DNA of 64,000 nt from Thermoleophilum album (GTDB taxonomy: Bacteria > Actinomycetota > Thermoleophilia > Solirubrobacterales > Thermoleophilaceae): NCBI RefSeq assembly GCF_028867705.1, contig NZ_CP066171.1:310001-374000 (forward strand). Reading direction: 5' to 3'. Made by a program: the position numbers and the translations under genes. The notes under the pieces are model-generated. The model was not told the origin of the DNA and ran no database searches. It saw only the letters and a list, made by a program, of their open reading frames with translations. This document shows positions 25,292 through 33,173 of this stretch, piece after piece (position 1 is the stretch's first letter; every line of letters begins with the position of its first letter).

Positions 25292-27313
25292 ATGGCCGCT
25301 TCGCCGCCACGCTCGGGTGCCCGCGCACGGGAGCCGGCGCGCGCCGATCGCTTGCGCCGTCCCGCGGCGGACGACGCCGCGCGCCGCGCGCGGCGCGTGC
25401 ACAGCGCTGCTGTTGGTTTCGTGATCTGTCTCGTCTGTACGTCTTTGCTGGCCGGATCGGTGCCCTCGTCGCTCGCCAAAGTGCGCTCCGACCGCCGACC
25501 GCAAGCGGGCTCCGCCGAGCCAGGCCGCCGCGGACAGCAGGACAGCGGTGCGGACCGGACCCGGCGCGGCAAGGGTGCGGACCTGGCTCGGCGCGACAAA
25601 GGCGCGGACCTGACCCGACGCAGCGACGGCGCTGGAGGGCGGACGAAAGGTCGAGCACGCGCCGGCGCGCAACGGGGGCGAGAGGAGCACCGCGCCTCAC
25701 GCAAGCGAGTGGCTGCGACGGCACGACGCGACGGACGCACGCGCCGTGGAGAGCGGCGCGTCGCGTCGGCGAAGGCCGCCGCTGCGAGTGGCGGAGCAGC
25801 GCCCGCGAGCGGCGGCGGTGCCGGTGCCAATGGCACTGGCACCGTGCGCCCGCCGTCGCAGCCTGTCTCGGCTCTGACGGACACAGCGACCGGTAGCGGC
25901 AACGCCGGGGGCTCGGCGCCGCCGCGGCCCAACCTCAGCGGGAGTGGTCGGAGCACGGGTAGCGAGAGCAGTTCCCGGCGCGCCCGGACAGGGTCGCGGC
26001 GCGCAAGCTCGCGTGCGCGTGCGCGACCTAGCGCTCGCCACTCCGACTCGGCGCGGCGTGCACGTACTCGCCTGTTGGCGCCTGGCACCTCGCTCTCGGT
26101 GGCGGGAAGCTCGTCCGGCGGTGGCGCCGCGGCGCCCGCGCCTGCGGCCGCGAGTGACGAGCGAAACCGAAACAGCCCACGGTCCGCTCCCGACATCGCC
26201 GCGCCGGTACGCGAAATCGTGGAGGTCGTGCCGCCCGAACTGCGCCTGGCGGTGTTCTCGTTCGCCACCCTCGCCCTTCTCTTCGCGGCGTGGGCACTGC
26301 GCTCTTTCCTCCACGCGCGCCGCCTGCAGCGCCAGCGAATGCAGCTGCTCGACGAGGTTGGTCTCTTGCAGTCGGCGCTCCTGCCCACCCTGCCCGAGCG
26401 ACTCGGCAGCGCGCGCGTCTCGGTGGCCTACCGCCCGGCCGACGGTCCGGCGGCGGGTGGCGACTTCTACGACGCCGTCGAGCTGCCCGACGGGCGCGTC
26501 GCGTTCGTGCTCGGTGACATCTCGGGACACGGTCGCCAAGCCCTGGCCCGCACCGCCTTCATGCGCTACACGCTGCGCGCCTACCTCGAAGCGGGTCTGG
26601 CACCGCGCGCGGTGCTCGACATCGCCGGCCGCGTGATCGGCGAGAGCCTCGACGGCGAATTCGCCACGACGCTCGTTGCGATCTACGACGGCCGTGCCGG
26701 AACGCTGAACTTCGCGTGCGCCGGACACCCGCCGCCGGTGGTGATCGCGGCCGAACCCTTCGACCCGATCGTGCTCGGCTCGGCGCCACCGATTGGCGTC
26801 GGGGCCCGCACGGGCGTGCGCCAGACCACGGTGCCGCTGCCGCCCGGCTCGCTCGCCTGTCTCTACACGGACGGGCTCACCGAGGCGCGCGTCCGCCCCG
26901 GCGAGGTGCTCGGGCGTGCTCGCCTCGAGCGGATGCTCGCCCGCCTGCCGCGCCCGGCGTCGGCCGAGCGCCTTATCGAACAGCTGGCGCGCAGCGCGCG
27001 CATCAACGACGACATCGCGGTTTGTCTCATCGAGCCCGAAGCGCCGGTGGCGGCGGGTTCGTTCCGCATCGAGGAGATCGAGTTGACACGCGAGGAGTTG
27101 GACGGGCCGCTCGTCCTGCGTTTCCTCGCTGCTTGCGGGGTGGGGGCGGAGGAGGCGCGTGCGTTGCGCGATGAGGCGCGCAAGGTCGCGCGGCAAGCGG
27201 GAAGCGCGGTGGTGCGGGCGGTTCTCGGGGTGCGCACTTCCGCTTCCGTCGAACCGTCGAACCGGATCGACCTCGAGGCCGCTGTGCGGGTGCGCGGACG
27301 GCGTATCGCTTGA
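25292..27313 (+). CDS. Membrane-anchored PP2C-type (SpoIIE) serine phosphatase with long extracytoplasmic Arg/Gly linker
   Basis: 673 aa. First membrane helix ~40-58 (VGFVICLVCTSLLAGSV), then ~255 residues of Arg/Gly/Ser/Ala-rich low complexity with short repeats (RRGKGADLARRDKGADLTRR), second helix ~318-336 (AVFSFATLALLFAAWAL), a short coiled stretch and a SpoIIE phosphatase domain ~375-585. Metal-binding Asp are in GGDFYD, LGDISGHG, YTDGLTEAR and NDDIAV. Such enzymes reset anti-sigma-factor antagonists; with the many sigma factors here that is plausible but unproven. An 85-residue C-terminal tail has no recognised fold. ATG start after GAAGG. Convergent with nothing; TPP gene follows. Confidence 0.88.
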   Translation: MAASPPRSGARAREPARADRLRRPAADDAARRARRVHSAAVGFVICLVCTSLLAGSVPSSLAKVRSDRRPQAGSAEPGRRGQQDSGADRTRRGKGADLARRDKGADLTRRSDGAGGRTKGRARAGAQRGREEHRASRKRVAATARRDGRTRRGERRVASAKAAAASGGAAPASGGGAGANGTGTVRPPSQPVSALTDTATGSGNAGGSAPPRPNLSGSGRSTGSESSSRRARTGSRRASSRARARPSARHSDSARRARTRLLAPGTSLSVAGSSSGGGAAAPAPAAASDERNRNSPRSAPDIAAPVREIVEVVPPELRLAVFSFATLALLFAAWALRSFLHARRLQRQRMQLLDEVGLLQSALLPTLPERLGSARVSVAYRPADGPAAGGDFYDAVELPDGRVAFVLGDISGHGRQALARTAFMRYTLRAYLEAGLAPRAVLDIAGRVIGESLDGEFATTLVAIYDGRAGTLNFACAGHPPPVVIAAEPFDPIVLGSAPPIGVGARTGVRQTTVPLPPGSLACLYTDGLTEARVRPGEVLGRARLERMLARLPRPASAERLIEQLARSARINDDIAVCLIEPEAPVAAGSFRIEEIELTREELDGPLVLRFLAACGVGAEEARALRDEARKVARQAGSAVVRAVLGVRTSASVEPSNRIDLEAAVRVRGRRIA

Positions 27314-27424
27314 TCCCGTGGCCGGGTCGCCGCACGCCGTCACAGCGAATGCTCAAGTCGACGACAACGGTGCTCGCTGCGGCACCCCTTCCGCGTAGGG
27401 GTCGGGAACGGTAGGCTGCGAGCG

Positions 27425-29098
27425 ATGGCGACCGAAACGAGGGAGAGCGGAGCGCCGACAACCGAGGAGCGCGCACACGGCGGCAAGCTCGTCGCCCGCC
27501 GCTTGCGCGCGCACGGCGTCGAGCGGATCTTCACGCTCTCGGGCGGACATCTCTTCTCGATCTACGACGGCTGCCGCGCCGAGGGGATCGACCTCGTCGA
27601 CGTTCGCCACGAACAGACCGCTGCCTTCGCAGCCGAGGGGCACGCGAAGGTCACGCGCACCCCGGGCGTGTGCGCCTTGACGGCCGGCCCGGGAGTGACG
27701 AACGGGATGAGCGCGATCGCTTCGGCGCTCCAGAACCGCTCGCCGATGGTGGTGCTCGGCGGGCGAGCGCCGGCTTTTCGCTGGGGGCAGGGCTCGCTGC
27801 AAGAGATCGACCACGTGCCTTTCGTCGCACCGCTCACGAAGTTCGCCGCCACCCCGACCAGCACCGACGAGATCCCCGCTCTCGTCGATCGCGCCTTCGC
27901 GGCGGCGGCCAGCGCACCGACCGGCCCCGCGTTCGTCGACTTTCCCCTCGATCTCGTGTTCATGGAAAGCGACGTCGACGCGACGGCGCCGGTCGAGCTG
28001 CCCGACCCTGCGGCGCTTCCGCCAGCCTCGGGCGAGGCGCTCGAGCGTGCCGCGGCGGCGCTCGCCACCGCTGAACGCCCGGTGGTGATGGCCGGCACTG
28101 GTCTCTACTGGGCGCGCGGCGAATCGGCTCTGCGCGAACTGTGCGAGCAGCTGCGCATACCGGTGTTCGCCAACGGCCTCGCGCGCGGTTGCCTGCCGCC
28201 ATCGCACGAGCTGTGGTTTTCGCGCGTGCGCTCGCACGCCCTCAAGCAGGCGGACGTGGCGCTGGTAGTGGGAGCTCCGCTCGACTTCCGCCTCGGTTTC
28301 GGCAACGCCTTCGGCGAGGACACCAAGCTGATCGTCGTCGCCGACGTGCGCGACGAACGGCCGCTGCCGCGCCCGGTGCACGCAGAGCTGTACGGCGGCG
28401 TCGCCGCCACCTTGCGCGAGCTAGCGCGAAGCGGCGCGCGCGAACCCGCCGCGGGCGAGCGCTGGCTCGGCGAGCTGCGCGAGCGGGAGAGCGAGCGCCG
28501 CGCCGCCGAGCGTGCCGAGCTCGAGGACGGGCGCGCACCGCTCCATCCGCTGCGCGTGATCGGCGAGCTGCAGAAGGTGCTCGAGCCCGGGGCGATCGTG
28601 ATCGGCGACGGCGGCGACTTCGTGTCTTTCGCCGGGCGCGTGATCGAGGTCGACGAACCGGGTTGCTGGCTCGACCCCGGTCCCTACGGCTGCCTCGGTT
28701 CGGGGCCGGGCTATGCGCTCGCTGCCAAGCTTGCACGGCCCGAGCGCCAGGTGTGCCTGTTGCTCGGCGATGGCGCGTTCGGCTTTGCTGGGCTCGAGTT
28801 CGACACCTTCGTTCGCCACGGCCTGCCGATCGTGGCGGTGATGGGCAACAACGGCATCTGGGCGCTCGAGAAGCACCCGATGGAGTTCGTTTACGGGTAC
28901 TCCGTCGCCGCCGACCTGCGACCGGGGACGCGCTACGACCTGGTCGTGGAAGCCCTCGGCGGACACGGCGAGCTTGTCGAGCGGCCCGACGAGCTGCTAC
29001 CGGCGCTCGAGCGGGCGTTCGCTTCCGGCAAGCCGGCGCTCGTCAACGTCCTCTGCGATCCCGGCGTCGTCTACCCGCGTAAGGCGAACCTCGCCTGA
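27425..29098 (+). CDS. Thiamine pyrophosphate enzyme (acetolactate synthase / 2-hydroxyacyl-CoA lyase-like)
   Basis: 557 aa with the three-domain plan: PYR domain (~18-180) with the catalytic Glu63 in [13 protein letters not shown], a central domain (~190-340), and a PP domain (~360-550) with [17 protein letters not shown] and [10 protein letters not shown], the GDG-NN Mg/TPP motif. Annotated generally as acetolactate synthase-like. The N-terminal [13 protein letters not shown] and C-terminal [12 protein letters not shown] are closer to 2-hydroxyacyl-CoA lyase / oxalyl-CoA decarboxylase relatives, and there is no small regulatory subunit (ilvN) or ilvC nearby, so a branched-chain amino acid role is doubtful. 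ATG start 7 nt after TAGGCT: leaderless. A strong hairpin lies downstream. Confidence 0.85.
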   Translation: MATETRESGAPTTEERAHGGKLVARRLRAHGVERIFTLSGGHLFSIYDGCRAEGIDLVDVRHEQTAAFAAEGHAKVTRTPGVCALTAGPGVTNGMSAIASALQNRSPMVVLGGRAPAFRWGQGSLQEIDHVPFVAPLTKFAATPTSTDEIPALVDRAFAAAASAPTGPAFVDFPLDLVFMESDVDATAPVELPDPAALPPASGEALERAAAALATAERPVVMAGTGLYWARGESALRELCEQLRIPVFANGLARGCLPPSHELWFSRVRSHALKQADVALVVGAPLDFRLGFGNAFGEDTKLIVVADVRDERPLPRPVHAELYGGVAATLRELARSGAREPAAGERWLGELRERESERRAAERAELEDGRAPLHPLRVIGELQKVLEPGAIVIGDGGDFVSFAGRVIEVDEPGCWLDPGPYGCLGSGPGYALAAKLARPERQVCLLLGDGAFGFAGLEFDTFVRHGLPIVAVMGNNGIWALEKHPMEFVYGYSVAADLRPGTRYDLVVEALGGHGELVERPDELLPALERAFASGKPALVNVLCDPGVVYPRKANLA

Positions 29099-29178
29099 TC
29101 GTTCTGCTTCGCCTCGCTTCGCCGACCGGGCGAGCGCGTCTGCGGTCCAAGGCGGCGCAGAGCGAAGCCGACATAAGG

Positions 29179-29209
29179 GGAAACCGCCCGCATCCTGCGG
29201 GCGGTTTCC
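29179..29209. terminator. Bidirectional hairpin terminator
   Basis: 13-bp perfect stem GGAAACCGCCCGC / GCGGGCGGTTTCC with a 5-nt loop (ATCCT), 80 nt after the TPP gene. Only a short T/A flank, so strength is uncertain, but no gene overlaps it. Confidence 0.65.
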
Positions 29210-29262
29210 TAAGTCGGCCCCATCAGGACGGGCAGGGGTACGTGTCGTGAAAGGGCCTTGGT

Positions 29263-29308
29263 GGTTCGGGCGGCGGGAGGCGCCGTTGTGCACGGCTACG
29301 CCCGAACC
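29263..29308. other. Nested inverted repeat, possible structured RNA or protein site
   Basis: GGTTCGGGCG (29263-29272) is the exact complement of CGCCCGAACC (29299-29308). The 26-nt interior holds a smaller hairpin GCCGT/ACGGC (29282-29296). It lies between the terminator and the 3' end of the ppx/gppA gene, so it could be the ppx terminator on the minus strand or a small structured RNA. No poly-T follows on either strand. Confidence 0.4.
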
Positions 29309-29346
29309 GTATGTGCTGCCCGGGCTTTTGGCCCAGGCACTGAGCA

Positions 29347-30435
29347 CTATAAACCAGCCCCGCGCGGCGCGCTAGCTGTCTCAGCAAACTCGACGGTTGT
29401 TGCACCGCTTTCTGGTGCGATTGCGTGAGCGATACCGTGCAAAAGGTCGTGCTCGCTGACGGTGAAGCGCTCGACCCCGAGTGCGGAGAGGGTCTCCGTC
29501 AGCAGCACGCCGCCGGCGACGATCGTCGCGGCGCGATCGGGGTGCAGGCCGGGCACCTTGCGCCGCTCGGCGAGCGGAAGCTCGGCGAGCCAGCGGGTGA
29601 GCTCGCGCGCTCGCGCGAGCGACATCGTGTAGCCGTGAACGCGAGCGGGGTCGTAGGGATCGAGGCGTTGATCGATCGCCGCCAACGACGTCGCGGTGCC
29701 AGCTACGGCGACAGCGGCACCGACAGCGGGCACCGCCCTTGCCGCGCCGCCATCCGGGCTCGCCACGGGCCGCGTCGAGGTGGCGGCGGGTGCGGCGAGC
29801 GCCTCGGCGAGGCGGGTGCGGGCGTCGGCCGCGAGCGCTTCGAGCTCGCTCGCGCGCGGCGGGTCGTGCGCCAAGTAGCGCTCGCTGTGGCGAACGACGC
29901 CGAGCGGCAGCGAGACCGCGAAGGTGGGCGATCGGCCGGGTAGGCCGGTGACGATCTCGGTACTGCCGCCTCCGACGTCGACGACCGCTACAGACTGCGA
30001 TCCCACCGTAGGCTCGGCGCTGGGCGGTTTCGCGGCCTGCGCGGAGCCGCGGTTCACGGCCGGCGTCAAGCCGGTGGTCGCGCCGAGGAACGTGAGGCGC
30101 GCCTCCTCTTCGCCCGACAGCACGCGCAACGCCAGACCGGTCGCTTCGGCGAGGGCGCGCACGAACGCCTCGCGGTTGCGCGCTTCGCGAACGGCCTGGG
30201 TGGCGACGGCGACCGTGCGCGCCGCGCCGAGCGCGCGCGCGTCGCGCACGTAATCGCGGGCGACGGCGACCGTGCGCGCGATCGCGTCCGCGCCGAGCGC
30301 GCCGCTCGCGTCGACGCCAGCCCCGAGACGGGTCACCCGGTTGGCGCGCGCGACCTCGCGCAGCTCGCTGCCGCTCGCGTCGGCGACGAGCAGCCGCGTC
30401 GAGTTCGTTCCGATATCGATCACCGCGACGCGCAC
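29347..30435 (-). CDS. Ppx/GppA family phosphatase (exopolyphosphatase / pppGpp phosphatase)
   Basis: 362 aa. Starts VRVAVIDIGTNSTRLL, the ASKHA phosphate-1 motif, with VATQAVREARN, LSGEEEARLTF (~catalytic Glu), VVDVGGGSTEI and VAGTATSLAAID following. Hydrolyses polyphosphate or pppGpp in the cytoplasm; the single-domain length cannot tell the two apart. GTG at 30435 is chosen since it begins the family N-terminus and has TACCAT 8 nt upstream; an in-frame upstream ATG at 30507 would overlap the divergent gene. Two inserted Pro/Ala/Gly-rich loops (~125-145 and ~225-250) are not typical. Confidence 0.88.
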   Translation of the reverse strand: MRVAVIDIGTNSTRLLVADASGSELREVARANRVTRLGAGVDASGALGADAIARTVAVARDYVRDARALGAARTVAVATQAVREARNREAFVRALAEATGLALRVLSGEEEARLTFLGATTGLTPAVNRGSAQAAKPPSAEPTVGSQSVAVVDVGGGSTEIVTGLPGRSPTFAVSLPLGVVRHSERYLAHDPPRASELEALAADARTRLAEALAAPAATSTRPVASPDGGAARAVPAVGAAVAVAGTATSLAAIDQRLDPYDPARVHGYTMSLARARELTRWLAELPLAERRKVPGLHPDRAATIVAGGVLLTETLSALGVERFTVSEHDLLHGIAHAIAPESGATTVEFAETASAPRGAGL

Positions 30436-30443
30436 GGTCGCCG

Positions 30444-30499
30444 ATGGTACGGCCACGCGGCCCGCGCCGGCCGCCGCCACTGTCACAGGAGCGTACGAT
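30444..30499. promoter_or_regulatory. Divergent leaderless promoters (TACCAT minus, TACGAT plus)
   Basis: TACCAT on the minus strand (30444-30449) sits 8 nt before the ppx/gppA GTG; TACGAT on the plus strand (30494-30499) sits 6 nt before the ATG of the peroxiredoxin-like gene. The two genes therefore share a 70-nt intergenic promoter region. No convincing -35 hexamers. Confidence 0.5.
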
Positions 30500-30505
30500 G
30501 CGTCC

Positions 30506-31120
30506 ATGGGTGTGCTCGAACAGCTTCTCGGCGTCGTCGACGAACCGCAACGCACGCAGCCGCCGCAGCGGGCCGACGCGCTCGCCGAACTCGTTCTGCC
30601 CGATCACGACGGCCGCGACGTGCGGCTAGGCGATCTGTGGGCCGAGCGCCCGGCGGTGATCGTCTGGTTGCGCCACTACGGCTGCGTGCACTGCCGCGCC
30701 CACGCGATCGAGCTCGACCGACGGCGCGAGGAGTTCGAGCGCGCCGGCGGCAGCGTGTGGCTCATCGGCCAAGCGACGCCACGCCACGCCGCGCACTTCC
30801 GGCGCAAGCTCGAGATCGCACTGCCGGTGCTCGCCGACCGTGAGCGCACCAGCTACAAGCTCGCCGGCGCGAAGATCGCGACGTTTGGTGAGCTACTCGG
30901 CGCGAAGAGCCTTTCGGCCGGTACCCAGCAGATGTTGCGCTCGTTCGGCCGTGTGCGCCAGGGGCGTGTGGTGGGGCACCCCGCACAGCTTGGCGGTGCG
31001 CTCGTGATCGCGCCCGACGGTCGCGTGGTGCACGCCCACATGGCCGAGGACGCCGCCGACAACGCCACCGCCGACGAGCTCCTCGAGGCGCTGCGCAGCG
31101 CGGTCGAGCTGGCGGCTTAG
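30506..31120 (+). CDS. Peroxiredoxin-like (AhpC/TSA-related) protein
   Basis: 204 aa, thioredoxin fold. VIVWLRHYGCVHCRAHAIEL carries a CxxC (GCVHCR) at the position of the peroxidatic site, and the order of segments (ELVLPDHDGRDVRLGDL, then AHFRRKLEIALPVLADRERTSYKL, then GGALVIAPDGRVVHAH) follows the AhpC/TSA-2 family found in PRXL2-type proteins. Likely a cytoplasmic thiol oxidoreductase; substrate unknown. ATG start 6 nt after a TACGAT box; an AGGAG further upstream is 13 nt away, too far for best use. The cupin gene follows 12 nt later, likely co-transcribed. Confidence 0.85.
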   Translation: MGVLEQLLGVVDEPQRTQPPQRADALAELVLPDHDGRDVRLGDLWAERPAVIVWLRHYGCVHCRAHAIELDRRREEFERAGGSVWLIGQATPRHAAHFRRKLEIALPVLADRERTSYKLAGAKIATFGELLGAKSLSAGTQQMLRSFGRVRQGRVVGHPAQLGGALVIAPDGRVVHAHMAEDAADNATADELLEALRSAVELAA

Positions 31121-31132
31121 GGAACGAGCGCC

Positions 31133-31579
31133 GTGGAGACAAGGGGCTATCGCGTCCTACCCGCCAGCGACGCGTTCTGGCGACCGTCGAACCAAATGGG
31201 TGTCCTGAACACCGACCTCGCCCGGCAGCTTGGCGCCCGCGAGCTGGGCGCGAGGCTATGGCGGCTCGCCCCGGGACAGGCGTCGACGCGCCACCGCCAC
31301 CGGCGAACCGAAGAGTTGTACGTGCTGCTCGAGGGGACAGGGCGGATGCGCGTGGGCAGTGAGGTGCTGACGCTCGCCCCGCTGAGCGCGGTCGTAGTGA
31401 GCCCGCGCACCGTGCGACAGCTGTTCAACGACACCGACAGCGACCAGTTGTGGCTCGTCGTCGGGGCACCGACCGAGCCGGCGAACACCCCCGAGATGAG
31501 TCCCGAGGAGCTCGCCGATCTCTACCCCGACGGCCCCCGGGCTCTACCGCCCGAGCTCGACAGCGAGCAGGGCGCGTGA
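31133..31579 (+). CDS. Cupin domain protein
   Basis: 148 aa. Cupin motif 1 (STRHRHRRTEELYVLLEGTGRM: HxH-x4-E type metal ligands) and motif 2 (LSAVVVSPRTVRQLFND) in a small beta-barrel. The C-terminal ~35 residues are acidic and Pro-rich (PANTPEMSPEELADLYPDGP). Could be a metal-dependent enzyme or sensor; no substrate can be assigned. GTG start with AGGGA about 10 nt upstream, 12 nt after the peroxiredoxin-like gene. Confidence 0.85.
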   Translation: METRGYRVLPASDAFWRPSNQMGVLNTDLARQLGARELGARLWRLAPGQASTRHRHRRTEELYVLLEGTGRMRVGSEVLTLAPLSAVVVSPRTVRQLFNDTDSDQLWLVVGAPTEPANTPEMSPEELADLYPDGPRALPPELDSEQGA

Positions 31580-31637
31580 TCGCCGCTCGCTGCGCGCTTG
31601 ACTGAGGCAGAGGGGTTGCTACCCTTGCTTCCCGCGA

Positions 31638-31711
31638 CGCGGGGTGGAGCAGCCAGGTAGCTCGCCGGGCTCATAACCCGGAGGTCGCGGGTTCGAATCC
31701 CGCCCCCGCTA
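31638..31711 (+). tRNA. Initiator tRNA-Met (anticodon CAU)
   Basis: 74-nt cloverleaf: acceptor CGCGGGG/CCCCGCT, D stem GAGC/GCTC, anticodon stem CCGGG/CCCGG around CTCATAA, T arm GCGGG TTCGAAT CCCGC. Initiator hallmarks are the unpaired first position (C1 opposite U72), the A11:U24 pair and three G:C pairs above the anticodon loop. CCA not encoded. Confidence 0.96.
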
Positions 31712-31734
31712 TAGACAACCTCGAAGTTGTTGCC

Positions 31735-31757
31735 GCGACCGCCCTAGTGGCGGTCGC
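31735..31757. terminator. Hairpin terminator after tRNA-fMet
   Basis: 9-bp stem GCGACCGCC / GGCGGTCGC with 5-nt loop CTAGT, 24 nt after the tRNA and followed by CTGGTTTC. It could end the tRNA transcript and, from the other side, the LuxR gene. Confidence 0.6.
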
Positions 31758-31913
31758 CTGGTTTCAGCGCCGGGAACGAGGCGCGGCCCTGTGCCCTAGC
31801 GGCTACCGACGCTCGGCTGCGCGAACGTCGCGAGCGGGCTAGCCAGCGGAGCGGCGACCTGCTTCGGAACGGCCAGCCGGGGCAGGGCCCTCGCCGATCG
31901 TCGACCGACCGGT

Positions 31914-33032
31914 TCAGCTCGCAGTGGATGGCGTGGCCGGTCCGTGAAAGTGGCTCGGCGGTGCGTAGTGGTCGGCGAAGATCTGCGCGACGAGCTCACC
32001 GCGGCTGTGCACGCCGACCTTCTCGAAGATCGCCTTGATGTGGTCGCGGACGGTGTGTTGCGAGAGGTACGGCTCGGCAGCGATCCGCGCCGTCCCGAGC
32101 CCGCGCGCAAGCCGCCAGGTGATGTCGCGCTCGCGCGCTGTGAGGCCGTAGGCCTCGACAATCAGAGCGGCGATATCGCTGGTGCGGGCGCGCTCGATGA
32201 TCACCGCGATCTGGTCGCTGTCCGCCAGTGGCGTCGCGTGCATCGTCGGCCACGTTCCGTTGCGGGCGCGCACTCGCAGGTACTCGGCGCCGTGACGATC
32301 GGAGCGCGGGCGGTCGGCCCGGGCGCGCGCTGCGGCCGAGAACGCCTCGAACGGAACCGGATGCGCGCTCCCGCGGAAACTCGCACCGGGGCTTATCTCC
32401 TCGAGCAGCTCCGCCGCGGCGCCGTTCATTGACACCACCCTGCCGTCGGCGTCCAACAGCACGACCGCGGGCTGTTCCGGCTTGCCGGCACCACCCATCC
32501 CAGTTTGGGCGAGCACCGCACGCCGCAGACCGCGCGCCAAGACAGGTGCGACGCTGGCAAGCCAGCTCTTCTCGTCTTCGTCGAAGCGCGTGGAGCTGCC
32601 GAAACGGGAGAGCTGGCCGATCCCCCAGACCGCACCGCCCTGCGCGAAGACCATCCGCACCTCGGCGTGCGTGCCCATGTGGCTGGCAATCACGCGCCAG
32701 CGCGGGGAGCGCGCGGGTCGGCCGCGCGTCGCTTCGTGGAGATCGGCTACCAAACGTGACCGCTGGGCAATGTCGACGAACTTGTTGAAGTCGGGGACCA
32801 TGAACTCGTAGTCCCAATGGACTTGACAGAGCTCTAGGGGAAGGTCTCTGACGAGACCCGCGCCCATCGCCAGGATCGTCGAGGGATCCGTGGCAGCGAG
32901 GAACTGAGCGTCGGCCGGCACCACGCGGTCGATGCGCGCCGCTGCCCCTTCGAGCAGCTGCTGGGCGGGGAGTCCCGAGTCGGCGATGCGCTCGATTGCC
33001 GCCAGAGCGCTCTCTCCGGCGATGCCCACCAT
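31914..33032 (-). CDS. LuxR-type transcriptional regulator with GAF-like sensor
   Basis: 372 aa. N-terminal ~190 residues resemble a GAF-type sensor (PADAQFLAATDPSTILAMG, MVFAQGGAVWGIGQLSRFGS), a short PAS-like part follows (VVLLDADGRVVSMNGAAAEL) and a LuxR helix-turn-helix closes the protein (~300-355: LTARERDITWRLARGLGTAR, then LSQHTVRDHIKAIFEKVGVHSR). Probably binds a small ligand and activates genes. ATG start with TAGCGT 6 nt upstream: leaderless. It faces the FAD oxidoreductase gene across ~140 nt and may control it (inference). Confidence 0.9.
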   Translation of the reverse strand: MVGIAGESALAAIERIADSGLPAQQLLEGAAARIDRVVPADAQFLAATDPSTILAMGAGLVRDLPLELCQVHWDYEFMVPDFNKFVDIAQRSRLVADLHEATRGRPARSPRWRVIASHMGTHAEVRMVFAQGGAVWGIGQLSRFGSSTRFDEDEKSWLASVAPVLARGLRRAVLAQTGMGGAGKPEQPAVVLLDADGRVVSMNGAAAELLEEISPGASFRGSAHPVPFEAFSAAARARADRPRSDRHGAEYLRVRARNGTWPTMHATPLADSDQIAVIIERARTSDIAALIVEAYGLTARERDITWRLARGLGTARIAAEPYLSQHTVRDHIKAIFEKVGVHSRGELVAQIFADHYAPPSHFHGPATPSTAS

Positions 33033-33173
33033 GTGGCGACGCTACACCCCTGACCCACGTGTGTCACGTCCGACCGGCGTCCGTCGCCGCCCACCGACAA
33101 ATGGGTTCGCGACCGGCCAATTCCCCGCACTTGCGGGATGGTCGCGCCGCTTGCCGCCGGCGACGATCGCGCC

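Noticed and set aside
29099-29346. c-di-GMP or other riboswitch in the gap before ppx/gppA
   Set aside because: The hairpins lie downstream of both flanking genes, not in a 5' leader, and lack any known riboswitch core.
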